A stretch of DNA of 64,000 nt from Symbiodinium natans (GCA_905221605.1 CAJNDS010002281.1:434552-498551); one strand, 5' to 3'; numbered from the stretch's first letter, positions 29,530 through 39,625 are shown. The notes: generated by a model not told the origin, from the sequence alone. Made by a program: numbers and translations.

Positions 29530-29832
29530 TTTGAGGTTTTGCGATTCCCTGTTGGGCGCCTGGGAGAAAAGCCAAGAACACCGCCATCCCAGGAGGGTAC
29601 TTGGAGGTTCATGGTACCCAGTAGCCAGTTAGAACTGTACTTGTGGGTTTAGGGTTTCAAGTTTAGGGTTTAGGGGTACTTCGTAATGAATTTTGCCTGT
29701 ACTTTTAACACACTTAGAAGCCCCTTAAGTGCCGTAATATGGTTATAAGTACAGTTATGAGTACAGATATGGTCGGTAATAAGAACCATGAACCTCCAAG
29801 TAGGGTGCCAGAATTACAAGTTCCCTTTGTAG
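29530..29832 (+). CDS. 3' end of an unknown gene; intron is a family B element with telomere repeats inside
   Basis: 29530-29603 (after TTCATACAG) reads RFCDSLLGAWEKSQEHRHP. 29801-29832 continues in frame as VGCQNYKFPL and ends in TAG. The intron 29604-29800 runs from GAGGTTCATGG to CATGAACCTCCAAG, the exact ends of a family B element, so it is GA-AG. A short TTTAGGG block sits within it at 29646-29678. The upstream intron would contain the TTTGAGGG array. A second frame pair is also open across the junction. Confidence 0.52.
29599..29802. mobile_element. Family B element copy 5, with internal telomere repeats
   Basis: Ends TACTTGGAGGTTCATGG and CCATGAACCTCCAAGTA are inverted and nearly perfect. 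The interior hairpin is split by GGGTTTAGGG...TTTAGGGG, with GTACTT on both sides of the insert. Confidence 0.8.
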
Positions 29833-29980
29833 CAAATACTGTAAGGGCGAGCCCCGAGACCCCAAACCCGAAACCCTAAACCCGAAACCCTAAGCCCTAA
29901 ACCCTAAACCTTTTCTTTTCGCCAAAGAATCCCGGGAACCCCCCTGGGACCCCCCTAAGACCCCCCTTCGTGTGGTCAAG

Positions 29981-30602
29981 GTCGGGCTGAGCAGCATGGG
30001 GCACAAGTACGAGAAACCGTACGCATCGAACCATGCTACACAGGGCCTCTTCCACCGCTACGTGACTCCCCGACAATGTCGGCGTTAATTGCGTCTTGGC
30101 CCGTGTACACCTGGTGTCACACACCGCGTGGAGCCCTGAGCAGGCGCTTCATGGCCTCATGGAGGCGGGGATCCCGGAGCTTGTCTATACCAAGGCCCTC
30201 TGCGAGGAAACCAGGCTCTTCCGCAAGTACACCGTGGACAAGCTGAACGAGGCGATGCCATTGGCGGTGGACAGAAACCCCCTTAAGACCCCCTGGGACC
30301 CTGGGACCTATCTGGGACTTTTCCTGGGACCGTCCTGAAACTGCCGGGACCCCTCAAATCCCTGCAACCGGCCCGTAACCCGCTCTGGCATGGCCTCACC
30401 CTAACCTCACGCCCCCTGGACTGGTGATTGAAGACGTCTTATTGGAAGTAAGCAATTGTCCTGAGTTTAGGCCTAAACAGGGCTAAACCCTAAAAGGAAC
30501 TTTGCCGCTTTGGACGGCGTGCAGTGGGAGAAAGGCATTAGATGGCCTTCCACAGTCGGGCCAGAGCTGCTCTTCGCACCTGACGAGGCTGCTGCATCCT
30601 AA
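29981..30602 (+). CDS. 3' part of an unknown gene, four exons including a 14-nt microexon
   Basis: 29981-30061 reads GLSSMGHKYEKPYASNHATQ; 30141-30266 (after GCCCTGAG) LMEAGIPELVYTKALCEETR and KYTVDKLNEAMPLA; 30434-30447 is a 14-nt exon between TTGAAG and the consensus donor GTAAGC; 30497-30602 (after CTAAAAG) reads KNFAALDGVQWEKGIRWPST and LLFAPDEAAAS, then TAA. Together 108 codons stay in frame; the microexon is what makes the phases fit. Telomere repeats are sparse here. Composition is soluble, mixed charge. No family recognised. Confidence 0.57.
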
Positions 30603-30687
30603 CCTTCCCTACGCCCGTTTACAGCAAACCCTAAACCCTCAACCCTAGACCCTATCCTACACCCTCAACCCCAAACCCTGCGGAAAG

Positions 30688-31529
30688 GAGCTGTCTGCAC
30701 TGATCAGCGGCCAAAGTGACGTCGATCCCAAGGACCGGCAGATGCCCTGCATGCTGCTTAGGGTTGAGGGTTTGGTTTGTTTAGGGTTTAGGGTTTAGGG
30801 TGTAGGGTGTTACTGGTTTGGGGTGTTAGGGTGTTAGGGGTTTCGGGCTGAAGGTTTAAGGTTTAGAATTTAGGGTGTAGGGTGTAGGGTGTTAGTGGTT
30901 TAGGGTGTTAGGGTGTTAGGGTTTTAGGGCTTGAGGTGAGGTTTAGAGTTGAGTTGGGGTCTAATGTCCGGAGATTCGTGGTTGGGGTTCAGGGTCCGAG
31001 GGCTTTAATTGAGGGGGTCGTTCTATCTGTGCAATCCCGTACCCAACCCTAAACCTTAAACACCCTAAACCCCCTAGAACTTAAACTTGCCAGACCCTAC
31101 GTACATGATTTAGGGTTAAGGGTTCAGGGTTTAGGGTTCAGGGTTTAGGGTTTAGAGTGTAGGGTTTAGGGCTAAAGTGACGTACACCTAGAATGTAACC
31201 CACAACACAGTAGGTGTTCGGTGGTCGCCGAAGGCGCTCGGGTTTAGGGTTCAACTTTGGGTGGGGTTCAGGGTTCAGGTTTTTGTTGCTTTAGAATTTC
31301 TGTTTTAGCGCCCAAGTTATCCCTAAACCCCAAGACGCTAAACCCTAAACCCTAAACCCTAAACCCTAAACCCTAAACCCTAAACCCTAAACCCTAAACC
31401 CAAGTCCGCATGATCCCACGCATGCTGTTCCTCGGTCGGCCCTTTGGGGTTTAGGGTTTTGGGTTGAGGGGTATTTTGCTTCTTCTGCTTTAGAGCTTGT
31501 GCCACGCCTCCCATGCAGCATTGGGTTAA
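30688..31529 (+). CDS. 3' part of an unknown gene, four exons
   Basis: 30688-30762 reads ELSALISGQSDVDPKDRQMP; 31214-31241 VFGGRRRRS; 31405-31448 MIPRMLFLGRPFG; 31494-31529 SLCHASHAALG and TAA. Total 60 codons, all GT-AG. Introns are TTTAGGG and CCCTAAA mixtures; the last acceptor has a long pyrimidine tract (TTGCTTCTTCTGCTTTAG). Confidence 0.52.
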
Positions 31530-31639
31530 GATAGGGCCGGCTCTCTACGTCATTTTTTGGGGTTTAAGGGTTTAGGGTTAAGGGTTTAGGGTTTAGGGTG
31601 TAGGGTTTAGGGTGCTCGGCACGTCTTCTTGAGGCGAAT

Positions 31640-31705
31640 AGGACTGCAAGAGAACTACCTGCAGCCTACCACACTTTTCAGAACTAGAGGCCGCAACCCT
31701 ACACC
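31640..31705 (+). CDS. Candidate terminal exon
   Basis: After TTCTTGAG the frame reads RIGLQENYLQPTTLFRTRGR to a TAA in CCCTACACCTTAA. Another frame (TARELPAAYHTFQN) is also open. Confidence 0.35.
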
Positions 31706-31928
31706 TTAAACCCTAAATCTTACAGACCCTAAACCCTAAACCCTAAACCCTAAAACCGCCCTAAACCCACATAAGCCCCTGGTCTCAGGCCCCGGAACAC
31801 TAGAACCCGAAGCTCCAGAAGGGTTTTGGGGGTTTATTTAGCGCGCCGTAGCTGCAGATCTTAAACCCTAAACCCTAAACCCTAAACCCTACACCCTAAA
31901 CCCCCTTGCTTCTGGAACATTTCAACAG

Positions 31929-31998
31929 GAGTGGCGCTTGCACAGCAACCCTTGCACGAGTGCCGGTAGCTGAGTTGTGGGATGAAGCAGGGGATTAG
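31929..31998 (+). CDS. Terminal exon of an unknown gene
   Basis: After TTTCAACAG the frame reads SGACTATLARVPVAELWDEA and ends in TAG at the border of a TTTAGGG block. Confidence 0.42.
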
Positions 31999-32059
31999 GG
32001 TTTAGGGTTTAGGGTTTAGGGTTTATTAGGGTTTGGGGTTTAGGGTCCAGGGTCTGGGC

Positions 32060-32440
32060 TTTAGGTCTGCAAACTCGAACCTGTTGAGGGTTTGGGGGCT
32101 TTCCACCCCGAACCCTCAACCCGAAACCCTAAGCACCGAAGCCAAAGGGTTTAGGCAAGAAATTTGGGTTCAGAGTTAATATTTCACATTTGTGTCTGAG
32201 ATTCATAATATAGGCTTTAGGGAGATTTGAATGAACCCTGATTATCGCGTAGAGTCCCAAAGTAGAGGGCATATTCGTGATTCAGAGTGTGCACCCTCAA
32301 CCCTAGACCCTAAACCAGGGTCAGCTGAGGGTTTCACAAGTGCCCGATAGGACGTGTGTGTTCGGGGTTTAGGGTATGTTTCTAGATTTAGTATTTAGGG
32401 ACTAGGGTTAGGGTTTGGAGTTCAGAGTATAGTGTTTAGG
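32060..32440. other. Stretch with no supported gene
   Basis: Degenerate telomere-like repeats around AT-richer sequence (32160-32300). I see no good exon. Confidence 0.5.
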
Positions 32441-32446
32441 GTTGAG

Positions 32447-32562
32447 GCGCCTTCTACAATGAGGGCCTGAATCGCTCGACCCCTATGAAGGGCAGCCGGG
32501 CCAAAAATGCTAAAAGCCAAATCAAGCATGTGGAGTCTGTAGACCCGAAAGAACAAGAACAT
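32447..32562 (+). CDS. Lysine-rich exon of an unknown gene
   Basis: After GGGTTGAG the frame reads FYNEGLNRSTPMKGSRAKNA and QIKHVESVDPKEQEHL before the CCCTAAA block. The basic composition with a protein-like pattern supports coding. The donor is unclear. Confidence 0.48.
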
Positions 32563-32565
32563 CTA

Positions 32566-32815
32566 AACCCTAAACCCTGAACCCTGAACCCCAAACCCTT
32601 AACCCCCAAGCCCCAAACCCCAAACCCTAACCCCCAAACCCCAAACCCCAAACCCTAACCCCCAAACCCTAAACCCTAAACCCTAAACCCTAAACCCTAA
32701 ACCCTAAACCCTAAACCCTAAACCCTAAACGCTAAACCCTAAACCCTAAACCCTAAACCCTAAACCCTAAACCCTAAACCCTAAACCCTAAACCCTAAAC
32801 CCTAAACCTAACCTT
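32566..32815 (-). repeat. CCCTAAA/CCCCAAA array, about 34 units
   Basis: Starts with CCCTGAACC and CCCCAAA variants and becomes pure CCCTAAA after 32660. Confidence 0.95.
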
Positions 32816-32850
32816 ACACGCCGAAAGCCCTAAGCCCTAGGCCAACGCAG

Positions 32851-32894
32851 TGCACCGACAGGCTGGTGTGGGCTCCGGGTTCCGTTGTTCTAGG
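32851..32894 (+). CDS. Small exon between a C-strand and a G-strand array
   Basis: Between CCAACGCAG and GTTTAGGG the frame reads TDRLVWAPGSVVL. Confidence 0.4.
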
Positions 32895-33027
32895 GTTTAG
32901 GGTTTAGGGTTTAGGGTTTAGGGTTTAGGGTTTAGGGCTAGGGTTTAGGGTTTAGGGTTTAGGGTTTAGGGTTTAGGGTTTAGGGTTTAGGGTTTAGGGT
33001 TTAGGGTTTTAGGGTTTAGGGTTTAGG
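32895..33027 (+). repeat. TTTAGGG array, about 19 units
   Basis: Near-perfect, starting at the donor of the small exon. Confidence 0.95.
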
Positions 33028-33039
33028 GTTTTGGGCTGC

Positions 33040-34140
33040 AGGGTTTAGTTTTTTTGTTTCTAAGTTTTTAGGGTTTTGGGATTGTCGGGTTTAAGGTTTT
33101 AGGGTTTAGGGTTTAGGGTTTTGAGGGCGGGGGACTTGGGTAGAGTCTTAGGGTTTCGGGTTAGGGTTTAGCTAAACTGCCGAAAGCTTCCAAACCCTGA
33201 GCACCATTCGATATTCCAAAGCCTGAACCCCGGAAGCCCCGAGCCCTCAACCCCCTAAACCAAACCGTAAACCCCAAAGGGTGTAGGGTTTGGGGGAGGT
33301 GGTTAGTTGGGCCTTAAAGTTTGGAAGCCTCAAATACTAAAACCCCACACCCAACAACACAAGTCTCATCCTTCAAGTTCCCTATCAGCAGCCCAGGTCA
33401 GGGGTTTAAGTAGGGATTCTTCGGAGCCCATGTGGTTTGAGGGGTTGGTTGAGGGAAGAGTAGCCCATGGCTCCAAAGAGCAGCATGGCTGTCATCTGTG
33501 CTCTTTAGAACAGTGAGACTTCGCCTTCTGTCACACATCGGACAACGAGTTTTTTCGAGCAGAAAGCGATGGCGCTTTGTTTCGGCGCCATCGAGCCTCT
33601 GGCGAACCTTGTGTGTCTGGCTCAAGCGAAGTACTAGGTTACTAGGTGTCCCCGGGCCGGCGCGGCCGGGGCACACCTAACGGCCATAGGAACGTCCCTG
33701 GACGCTGCGAAACAACTGAATCCTTGGACAACTGCGCGGGAATCGTCGCCGGGGACTGCGCCGTGCATGTGGTGTCATTTCTTGTGATAGCTTCCCTAAA
33801 CTCTAAACCTTAAACCCTAAACCCTAAACCTCCAATTCCTCAACCCAAGGCTTGAAGTCTGAAAGCCCTCGTTCCCCCGATGCTCTAGGCGGCCAACAGA
33901 TCCAATCCCGAAGCTCTACTGCGAGGTTCAGGGTATTTATGAACCAACTAGAACTGTACTTGCAACCCACTTGTAAACCCCTTCAAGTGCCCGAAGATGG
34001 TCGTAACTTGGCGTATAAGTACACTTAAACCCTAATTAAACCCCAAACCCTAAACCCTAAACCGTAAGCCCTAAACCCTAAGCCCTAAGCTCTAAACCCG
34101 AAACCCCAAATCCTAAACCCTAAACCCCAACCCATTTTGC
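33040..34140. other. Stretch with few repeats, no convincing gene; family B copy 6 inside
   Basis: 33300-33800 is largely unique sequence. Frames are open on both strands but none is clearly coding. 33564-33596 is an inverted repeat (CGATGGCGC...GGCGCCATCG). 33917-34030 is a truncated family B element whose right end is replaced by CCCTAAA-like repeats. Confidence 0.45.
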
Positions 34141-34145
34141 GCCAG

Positions 34146-34286
34146 GTCGTGGAGTGGCGCGAGACCCAGTGCTTAGGTCGGTTGAGGCGGATTAGGGGGT
34201 AAGGTGCTTGCAGGGTTTAGGGCTTAGTGGGGTTTAGGGTTTAGGGTTTAGGGCTTAGGGTTTGATTAGGGTTTAGGGTTTAGGGT

Positions 34287-34325
<39 letters not shown>

Positions 34326-35032
34326 GGTTTAGGGTTTGCAGCGGGCGGGATTCATGGTTTGACACCGGTTGCTCACCCTACCGGGGGCTGGCGCAGTTCT
34401 TCCCCGGAACAGATCTTACCCAAGCCCCTGAACCCTAAACCCTGAACCCTTAACCCTAAACCCTCAACCCTAAACCGTAAACCCTAAACCCTAAACCCTA
34501 AACCCTAAACCCTAAACCCTAAACCTAAACCGTCCCCTCAAGCGGACTGCAGTCCTTTACATGCTCGACAGAGCCATGTCCAGCTCCCATGGCAAGGATG
34601 GGCAAGACCCCATTCCATGCGGTCAGTCCTCTAAATGTTGGATTTAGGGTCTAGGGTTTAGGGTTTAAGGTTCCCTAATGCTTTGGCTTTAGGGGCTTTA
34701 GGGGCTTTGAGGGGCTTTAGGGGGCTTTGGGGGGCTTTGGGGGGCTTTGGGGGGGTTTAGGGCTTAGGCCCCCAAGACCCTTGAGCCTAGAAAAGACTCG
34801 GCTCAGGTTTTGGGATGCGGTCCAAAGTGATCTCACCGCCGGCTGCTCGGGGTTTGGGGTTCAAGTTTTCACAAGTTCCCTTAGGGTTTAGGGTTCAGGG
34901 TTTAGGGTTTAGGGTTTAGGGTTTAGGGTTTAGGGTTTAGGGTTTAGACTGGCGGAGTCTTTTGGGCTTGAGGCTCAGGGCTTGTGGGCTTCAGTTGTGG
35001 TCTGGGTTGCTGATTTAAGGGACTACATGTAG
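34146..35032 (+). CDS. 3' part of an unknown gene, five exons
   Basis: 34146-34198 (before GTAAGG) reads VVEWRETQCLGRLRRIRG; 34342-34423 RDSWFDTGCSPYRGLAQFF; 34543-34640 AVLYMLDRAMSSSHGKDGQD; 34807-34851 FWDAVQSDLTAGCS; 34948-35032 ESFGLEAQGLWASVVVWVAD and DLRDYM, then TAG. In total 120 codons stay in frame. Donors are GT, GC (GCCCCTG), GA (GATTTAGGG), GT. The last intron (96 nt) is mostly TTTAGGG ending GTTTAG. No family recognised. Confidence 0.6.
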
Positions 35033-35189
35033 CTGCCACCGTGTGGATGCGCAGAAAGTAATGTGGGCGCCGTATTTTGGTGAGTTGACGTGAACCCTAA
35101 ACCCTAGAGCCTAAACCCTAAAACCCCCTTTATGATGAGTCTTTTTCAGTTCCTTAGCAACAACCCAGCTTGAGGACCTCGGGTTAAAG

Positions 35190-35595
35190 TTTGCGTCTGT
35201 GGGGAGGTGCTGACGGCGGACCATGCCAACGGTATTAGGGTTTAGGATTTAGGGTTGTGAGTTTAGGGTTTAGGGTATTGTCGTGACGTAGCCTGGAATG
35301 GAGTGACACCGCGGGATCATTCGCGAGACAAACTGTATCGGCTAGAGCTCCCCCCCCCCGCCGCCTGCTGCCCCCCCCCCCCCCCCCCGCCGCCTGCCCC
35401 CCCCCCCCCCCCCCCCCCGCCCCCCCCCCCCCCCCTGCCCCCCCCCCCCCCCGCCCACCCCGCCGCCCCCCCCCCCCCCCCCTCCCTCTCCCCCTCACAC
35501 CCGAAACCCGAATCCCTAAACCCTAAACCCTTCCCAGGCCGAACAGCGGTGTCGCCTCCTCCGCTTCGTCACGGGCTCCAGCCGTCCACCACCAG
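35190..35595 (+). CDS. Three exons around long C-rich tracts, unknown gene
   Basis: 35190-35231 (before GTATTAG) reads LRLWGGADGGPCQ and joins in frame to an exon from 35292, LEWSDTAGSFARQTVSARAP. That exon runs into C-rich tracts (35349-35486) which would be polyproline if translated. 35538-35595 (after TTCCCAG, before GTCTGAA) reads AEQRCRLLRFVTGSSRPPP. Confidence 0.45.
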
Positions 35596-35723
35596 GTCTG
35601 AAAGGGTTTAAGGCTTCAGGTTGGAGGGTTTAGGGTTGAGGGTTTGAGGGTTTGAGGGTTTGAGGGTTTGAGGGTTTAGGGTTTAGGGTTCGCCAGTGAA
35701 GTGGGCGCCTAGTTGTTCAAGGG

Positions 35724-35921
35724 TTGGGGTCGCAGAAGTTTGGGTTTAGTGTTAAGGCGTTGGGGTCATCAACATCAACATTTACCAGCCGTGCCGACAC
35801 AACTCAGAGGGTGCTAGATGTAGCTTCCGGCACAGCATGTCCAAATCTGGGTAATGACAGACAGCTTATGAGACAAATATCTTTTGCACCAGGCTGCGCA
35901 AATATGGCAGGAAGCGAGTAG
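35724..35921 (+). CDS. ORF of 65 codons, unknown
   Basis: Open from 35724 (non-ATG) to TAG, reading FTSRADTTQRVLDVASGTA and RQISFAPGCANMAGSE, without repeats after the first 40 bases. It may be a terminal exon. The complement is also open over part of the region, so the strand is not certain. The ending recalls the kinesin LAGSE motif, but the context does not fit. Confidence 0.38.
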   Translation: MGSQKFGFSVKALGSSTSTFTSRADTTQRVLDVASGTACPNLGNDRQLMRQISFAPGCANMAGSE

Positions 35922-35924
35922 GTC

Positions 35925-36237
35925 GCCACAGGCAGAATTGGCTGATGTTCAGCACAAAGATTTCTTGTGAGAGCAAGCGGCGCCATTTTGACTACAAAGA
36001 AGAAACTGAACACGACCGATCTGTCTATGTAGCAGCGCTTACACGGCAAATTTAGACACGTTCACTCGTCTTGATTTCGCGCTGTGCCAATGCCTTGCAC
36101 CGCCTAGACTTAGTCAGAGCAAGGTGGGGTTGAGAAACAAAAGCTCCATAAACATTTACATATTCATATACACATACGCATACACATACATAGCTATATA
36201 TGGTTTGGGTTTTAGGAGGCGAAGTTTGCCAACGTAA
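35925..36237. other. Repeat-free spacer, partly AT-rich
   Basis: No telomere units and no clear frame; CATATACACATACGCATACA-type simple sequence at 36150-36200. Confidence 0.5.
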
Positions 36238-36362
36238 CCTAGGACGCCCAGTAGTGCCCTTACTCCTTTTTTTTTGGGGGGGGGGGGGTTAGGTTCCCTT
36301 GTAGACCCCGTTAATGAAGCAATAAAAAAGGGCACCCTTTTTATACTCATAGCAGTAAGGAT
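36238..36362. repeat. Family C element copy 2, degenerate
   Basis: Starts CCTAGGACGCCCAGTAGTGCCC; the right end has diverged (CTCATAGCAGTAAGGATC). Confidence 0.65.
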
Positions 36363-36490
36363 CAAGTGAGGAGGAGCTGGTCAGGGAGTTTCTATGTCAC
36401 TGCTGGACGAACTCGCCCCACCGCACAGGTGAATCCAGCTAGACAGCATGCAAACACAAAGGAGTTCCTCAATCAGGGTCGAGGGGGTGA

Positions 36491-36605
36491 CCCTAAACCC
36501 TTAAACCCCTTAACCCCTTAACCCCTAAACCCCTAAACCCCTAAACCCCTAAACCCCTAAACCCCTAAACCCCTAAACCCCTAAACCCCTAAACCCTAAA
36601 CCCTA
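36491..36605 (-). repeat. CCCCTAAA 8-mer array
   Basis: About 14 units of the 8-bp variant. Confidence 0.93.
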
Positions 36606-36740
36606 ATGATGATCTGGGAGTTCCTCCACGTCAAGGTCCGGGTGGTGGTGATGGTGGTGACGAAAGGGTGGGTGGTGCGGCGAGCACCTGTTTCACTACT
36701 CGTCTCGCTCAGCAAAGTCCGACTCCAGTTCAACAACCCT
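36606..36740 (+). CDS. Doubtful exon
   Basis: Open frame IWEFLHVKVRVVVMVVTKGW; also open on the complement. No clear donor. Confidence 0.25.
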
Positions 36741-36746
36741 AGACTC

Positions 36747-36846
36747 GGGATGTTGCCCCATATACTAACAGTCCTTAGTAGGGATTATCGTATCCCCCCC
36801 CAGTATGATCCCTATTCAGAACTGTTAGTATACGGGGGAACATCCC
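36747..36846. repeat. Family A element copy 2
   Basis: Ends GGGATGTTGCCCCATATACT and ...GTATACGGGGGAACATCCC are inverted; ACAGTCCTTAGTAGGGAT and CCCTATTCAGAACTGT form the inner arms. Confidence 0.8.
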
Positions 36847-36870
36847 TAAACCCCACGCCCCGGAACACAG

Positions 36871-36924
36871 ATGGACAGAAACCTTGGATCTTCAGGGTAT
36901 CTTTTCGGGCACACCGTGGCTTGA
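36871..36924 (+). CDS. Terminal exon
   Basis: After CGGAACACAG the frame reads MDRNLGSSGYLFGHTVA and ends in TGA, just before a TTTAGGG block. Confidence 0.4.
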   Translation: MDRNLGSSGYLFGHTVA

Positions 36925-37146
36925 AATAGGGTTTAGGGTTTAGGGTTTAGGGTTTAGGGTTTAGGGTTGGAGCCTCTCAACCGCCAAGCAGTTCAAGGCT
37001 TCAGGGTTTTTGGGTTTAGGGGTTCACGGCCTGAGGCTTAACCCCACATTCCCCTACAGCTAAACTGCCTATACCCTAACCCTAAACCCTAACCCCTAAA
37101 CCCCAAAACCCTAAACCCTAAACCCTAAACCCCAAACCCTAAACCC

Positions 37147-37247
37147 TAAACCCTTAACCCTTAACCCTTAACCCTTAACCCTTAACCCTTAACCCTTAAC
37201 CCTTAACCCTTAACCCTTAACCCTTAACCCTTAACCCTTAACCCTTA
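37147..37247 (-). repeat. CCCTTAA(C) 8-mer array
   Basis: About 12 units of AACCCTTA. Confidence 0.93.
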
Positions 37248-37286
37248 AACCCTAACCCTAAACCCTAAACCCTCCCTCTCGCGCGA

Positions 37287-37360
37287 GGCGGCTTTGCCGA
37301 CCTACAGCCGCCCTTCGCCGTCGAAGTGCAGCATGGTCGCACGCGAAGGGGCTTTGGCGT
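37287..37360 (+). CDS. Exon
   Basis: After GCGCGAG the frame reads ALPTYSRPSPSKCSMVAREG and ALA before a TTTAGGG block. Confidence 0.38.
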
Positions 37361-37531
37361 TTAGGGTTTAGGGCCCCAAACCCTAAACCCTAAACCCTCA
37401 ACCCTAAACACTAAACACTAAACCTTAAACCCTGAACCCTAAACCCTAAACCCTAAACCCAAGCCTTAGGGTTTAGGGCAGCAAGCCCTGAACCTTTATG
37501 CACGCATTGCGCGAATTCGGATCTTTGAAAG

Positions 37532-37643
37532 GTTGAGAGATTGATCAGAATTCTGGGTGTCCATGTAGCAATATACCCTTGGACCTTCGACGGGTCCCTA
37601 TATGGTCAATTCAGGGGCCAAGAATCCACCAGAGATACTAAAC
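37532..37643 (+). CDS. Exon of an unknown gene
   Basis: After CTTTGAAAG the frame reads VERLIRILGVHVAIYPWTFD and GSLYGQFRGQESTRD. A second frame upstream (YARIARIRIFERLRD to a stop) is also open. Confidence 0.45.
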
Positions 37644-38064
37644 CCCAAGCCCTACAACCGAATCCCTAAACCATATACCCCAAACCCTAAACCCCAAACC
37701 CCAAAACCTAAACCCTAAACCCTAAATCCTAAACCCTAGACCCTAGACCCTAAACCATAAACCCTAAACCCTACATGGGCGACCCTCAGGGTACGGGATT
37801 GAGAATCAAAACTCCCAGCAGCCCTAAACCCCTAAACCCTAAACCCTAAACCCTAAACCCTAAACCCTAAACCCCCAACAGCTCACCTCCATGGCTTTCC
37901 GTTTAGGGTTTAGGGCTCAGGGTTTAGGGTTTAGGGTTCGGGGTTTGGGGTTAGGGGTTTAGGGCTTGAGGTTTAGGGCTTTTGGCTCATTATATGACTA
38001 TAGCTACTGTCGTTGTCAGTTACTGAGTCACAAAGAACACACCATCATACGAAGAGCATTTGTA

Positions 38065-38171
38065 ATGGCTTGCTGCGGCCGAGGTCTTCCCTCGGCTCAG
38101 ACGAGCACCTACCCACCGCACACACCTGCCGCACGGCGAGCCATTTTGTGGTCTAGAAGCTTCATGGTTTC
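38065..38171 (+). CDS. Exon, possible start codon
   Basis: ATG at 38065 opens MACCGRGLPSAQTSTYPPHT and AARRAILWSRSFMVS up to the donor GTTTAGGG. The same frame is open upstream, so it may be internal. Confidence 0.42.
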
Positions 38172-38250
38172 GTTTAGGGTTTAGGGTTTGAGGTTTACGG
38201 TTTAGGGTTTAGGGTTTCAATGTTGGGTGTTGCAAGTGCATTCTCAAGTA

Positions 38251-38561
38251 CGCAACGCTATCTACCCTTCTACTTCGGATAGCTCTGTCTTCCTGTGTTG
38301 CGCTGGGAGCTAGAGGTTCTTCCTCTTGTTGCCTTGTCCCCTAAGCTCAGGCATCAGAGGCTTGAGTCTTTCAACTGTATGTGAGGGGTCCCCTTTTAAG
38401 GTCCCATACTAAGGGACCAGGCAACGACGCTAAGAACAAAGGGATTCTGTGGCGTTCCTTTCGATTTCTCATGGCACGACGTTCACAGTTGTCTCCCATT
38501 TGCCTCCCTTTGTGAAGTGAGCAGACCCCAAGTCTGCAAACCCAAAACCCTTCTGGAGTGA
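38251..38561 (+). CDS. Two candidate terminal exons
   Basis: 38251-38342 (after CATTCTCAAG) reads ATLSTLLLRIALSSCVALGA to TAA; another frame is open too. 38442-38561 (after AGAACAAAG) reads GFCGVPFDFSWHDVHSCLPF and SLCEVSRPQVCKPKTLLE to TGA; 39 codons without repeats. The second is the stronger. Confidence 0.43.
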
Positions 38562-38741
38562 GTTTAGGGTTTAGGGTTTTTGTTTTAGGGTTTAGGGTTT
38601 AGGGTTTAGGGTTTAGGGTTTAGGGTTTAGGGTTTAGGGTTCAGCCCTTAGCCACTGCAAGCCCCTAAACTCTAAGCCCCCCCCCCCCCCCCCCCCCCCA
38701 AGCCCTTGAACCCCGAAGGCCTCTGAGCGCAAACAAGCAAC

Positions 38742-39090
38742 CTAGGAATCCTTCTTGCGCTCCAGAATCCCAGGAGAGTGGAGTTTAGGGTCTAGGGTTC
38801 AGGGTTTAGGGTTTAGGGTTTAGGGTTTGGGATTTAAGGTTTAGGGTGTAGGGTTTAGGGTGCCCAGCCAAGGTGTGAACAAGCTCGTCCTGCCGCTGCC
38901 CTTGCAGTTGTCTGGGCTCATTTCAGGGAGGTTTTCGGCCCATCTACTCCCACATATAGCCCTAAGACAGGGCTCTGTGCCCCTAAACCCTAAACCCTAA
39001 ACCCTAAACCCTAAACCCCATAAAATCTGTTATAGAAGACTTGCACAGGCTAGCCGCACCCGGGAGCTCACTTCCTGGAGTTGTCCTTAA
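38742..39090 (+). CDS. Three candidate exons
   Basis: 38742-38781 is short and ambiguous. 38908-38983 (after CCCTTGCAG) reads LSGLISGRFSAHLLPHIALR. 39049-39090 (after TTGCACAG) reads ASRTRELTSWSCP and ends in TAA. Confidence 0.38.
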
Positions 39091-39179
39091 AGGGTTTAGG
39101 CTTGGGGTTTAGGGTTTAGGGTTTAGGGTTTAGGGTTTAGGGTTTAGGGTTTAGGGCTCGATGGGCTCCGTGACCTCCT

Positions 39180-39310
39180 AGTTTGGGGGTTTGGGGTGGT
39201 GGGGGGGGTTGTGGGGGGTTTGTGGGGGGGGTGCGGGGGTGTGTGGGGTGTGGGGCGGTGGGGGCGGGGGGGGGGTGTGTGGGGGGGGGGGGGGGGGGTG
39301 TGTGGGGGGC
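39180..39310. repeat. G-rich low-complexity tract
   Basis: GGGGTGTG-like sequence with long G runs; frames here translate only to glycine/tryptophan or proline runs. Confidence 0.9.
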
Positions 39311-39408
39311 ATGGTTTCCTGACACCCGATAGAGGGTTTAGGACTAAATGTCTGCGAAGCTCCCCCCAAACCCTGAGCTCAATGTGTGCAGTTTATGGCA
39401 GTTTACTC

Positions 39409-39556
39409 TAAGGTTTATGGTACTTATTAACCAATTATAACTGTACTGGCAACCCACTTACAAACCCCTTAAGTGCCCAGGGCACTTAATGTGGTGACAA
39501 GTACAGTTATATGTACAGTGACAATCGGTTAGAAAGTACGATGAACCTCCAAGTAA
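39409..39556. repeat. Family B element copy 7
   Basis: The interior hairpin (ACTGTACTGGCAACCCACTTA...GTACAGTTATATGTACAGT) and right end ACGATGAACCTCCAAGTA are clear; the left end is degenerate. Confidence 0.72.
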
Positions 39557-39625
39557 GTGTGGTTTAGGGTTTAAACGAAAAGGGTTTAGGGTTTAGGTTT
39601 TAGGTTTAGGGTTTAGGGTTTAGGG

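Noticed and set aside
33605-33635. Dinoflagellate spliced-leader relic (GGCTCAAG)
   Set aside because: Only eight bases match; expected by chance.
33640-33800. RNA gene in the GC-rich unique stretch
   Set aside because: Some stems can be drawn, but no tRNA, 5S or snRNA consensus was recognised.
35235-35611. Polyproline/polyglycine ORFs (also 39137-39411, 46338-46757, 55633-55893)
   Set aside because: Artefacts of C or G homopolymer tracts.
35870-35921. Kinesin motif (AGSE)
   Set aside because: Only four residues match; no surrounding motor-domain sequence.
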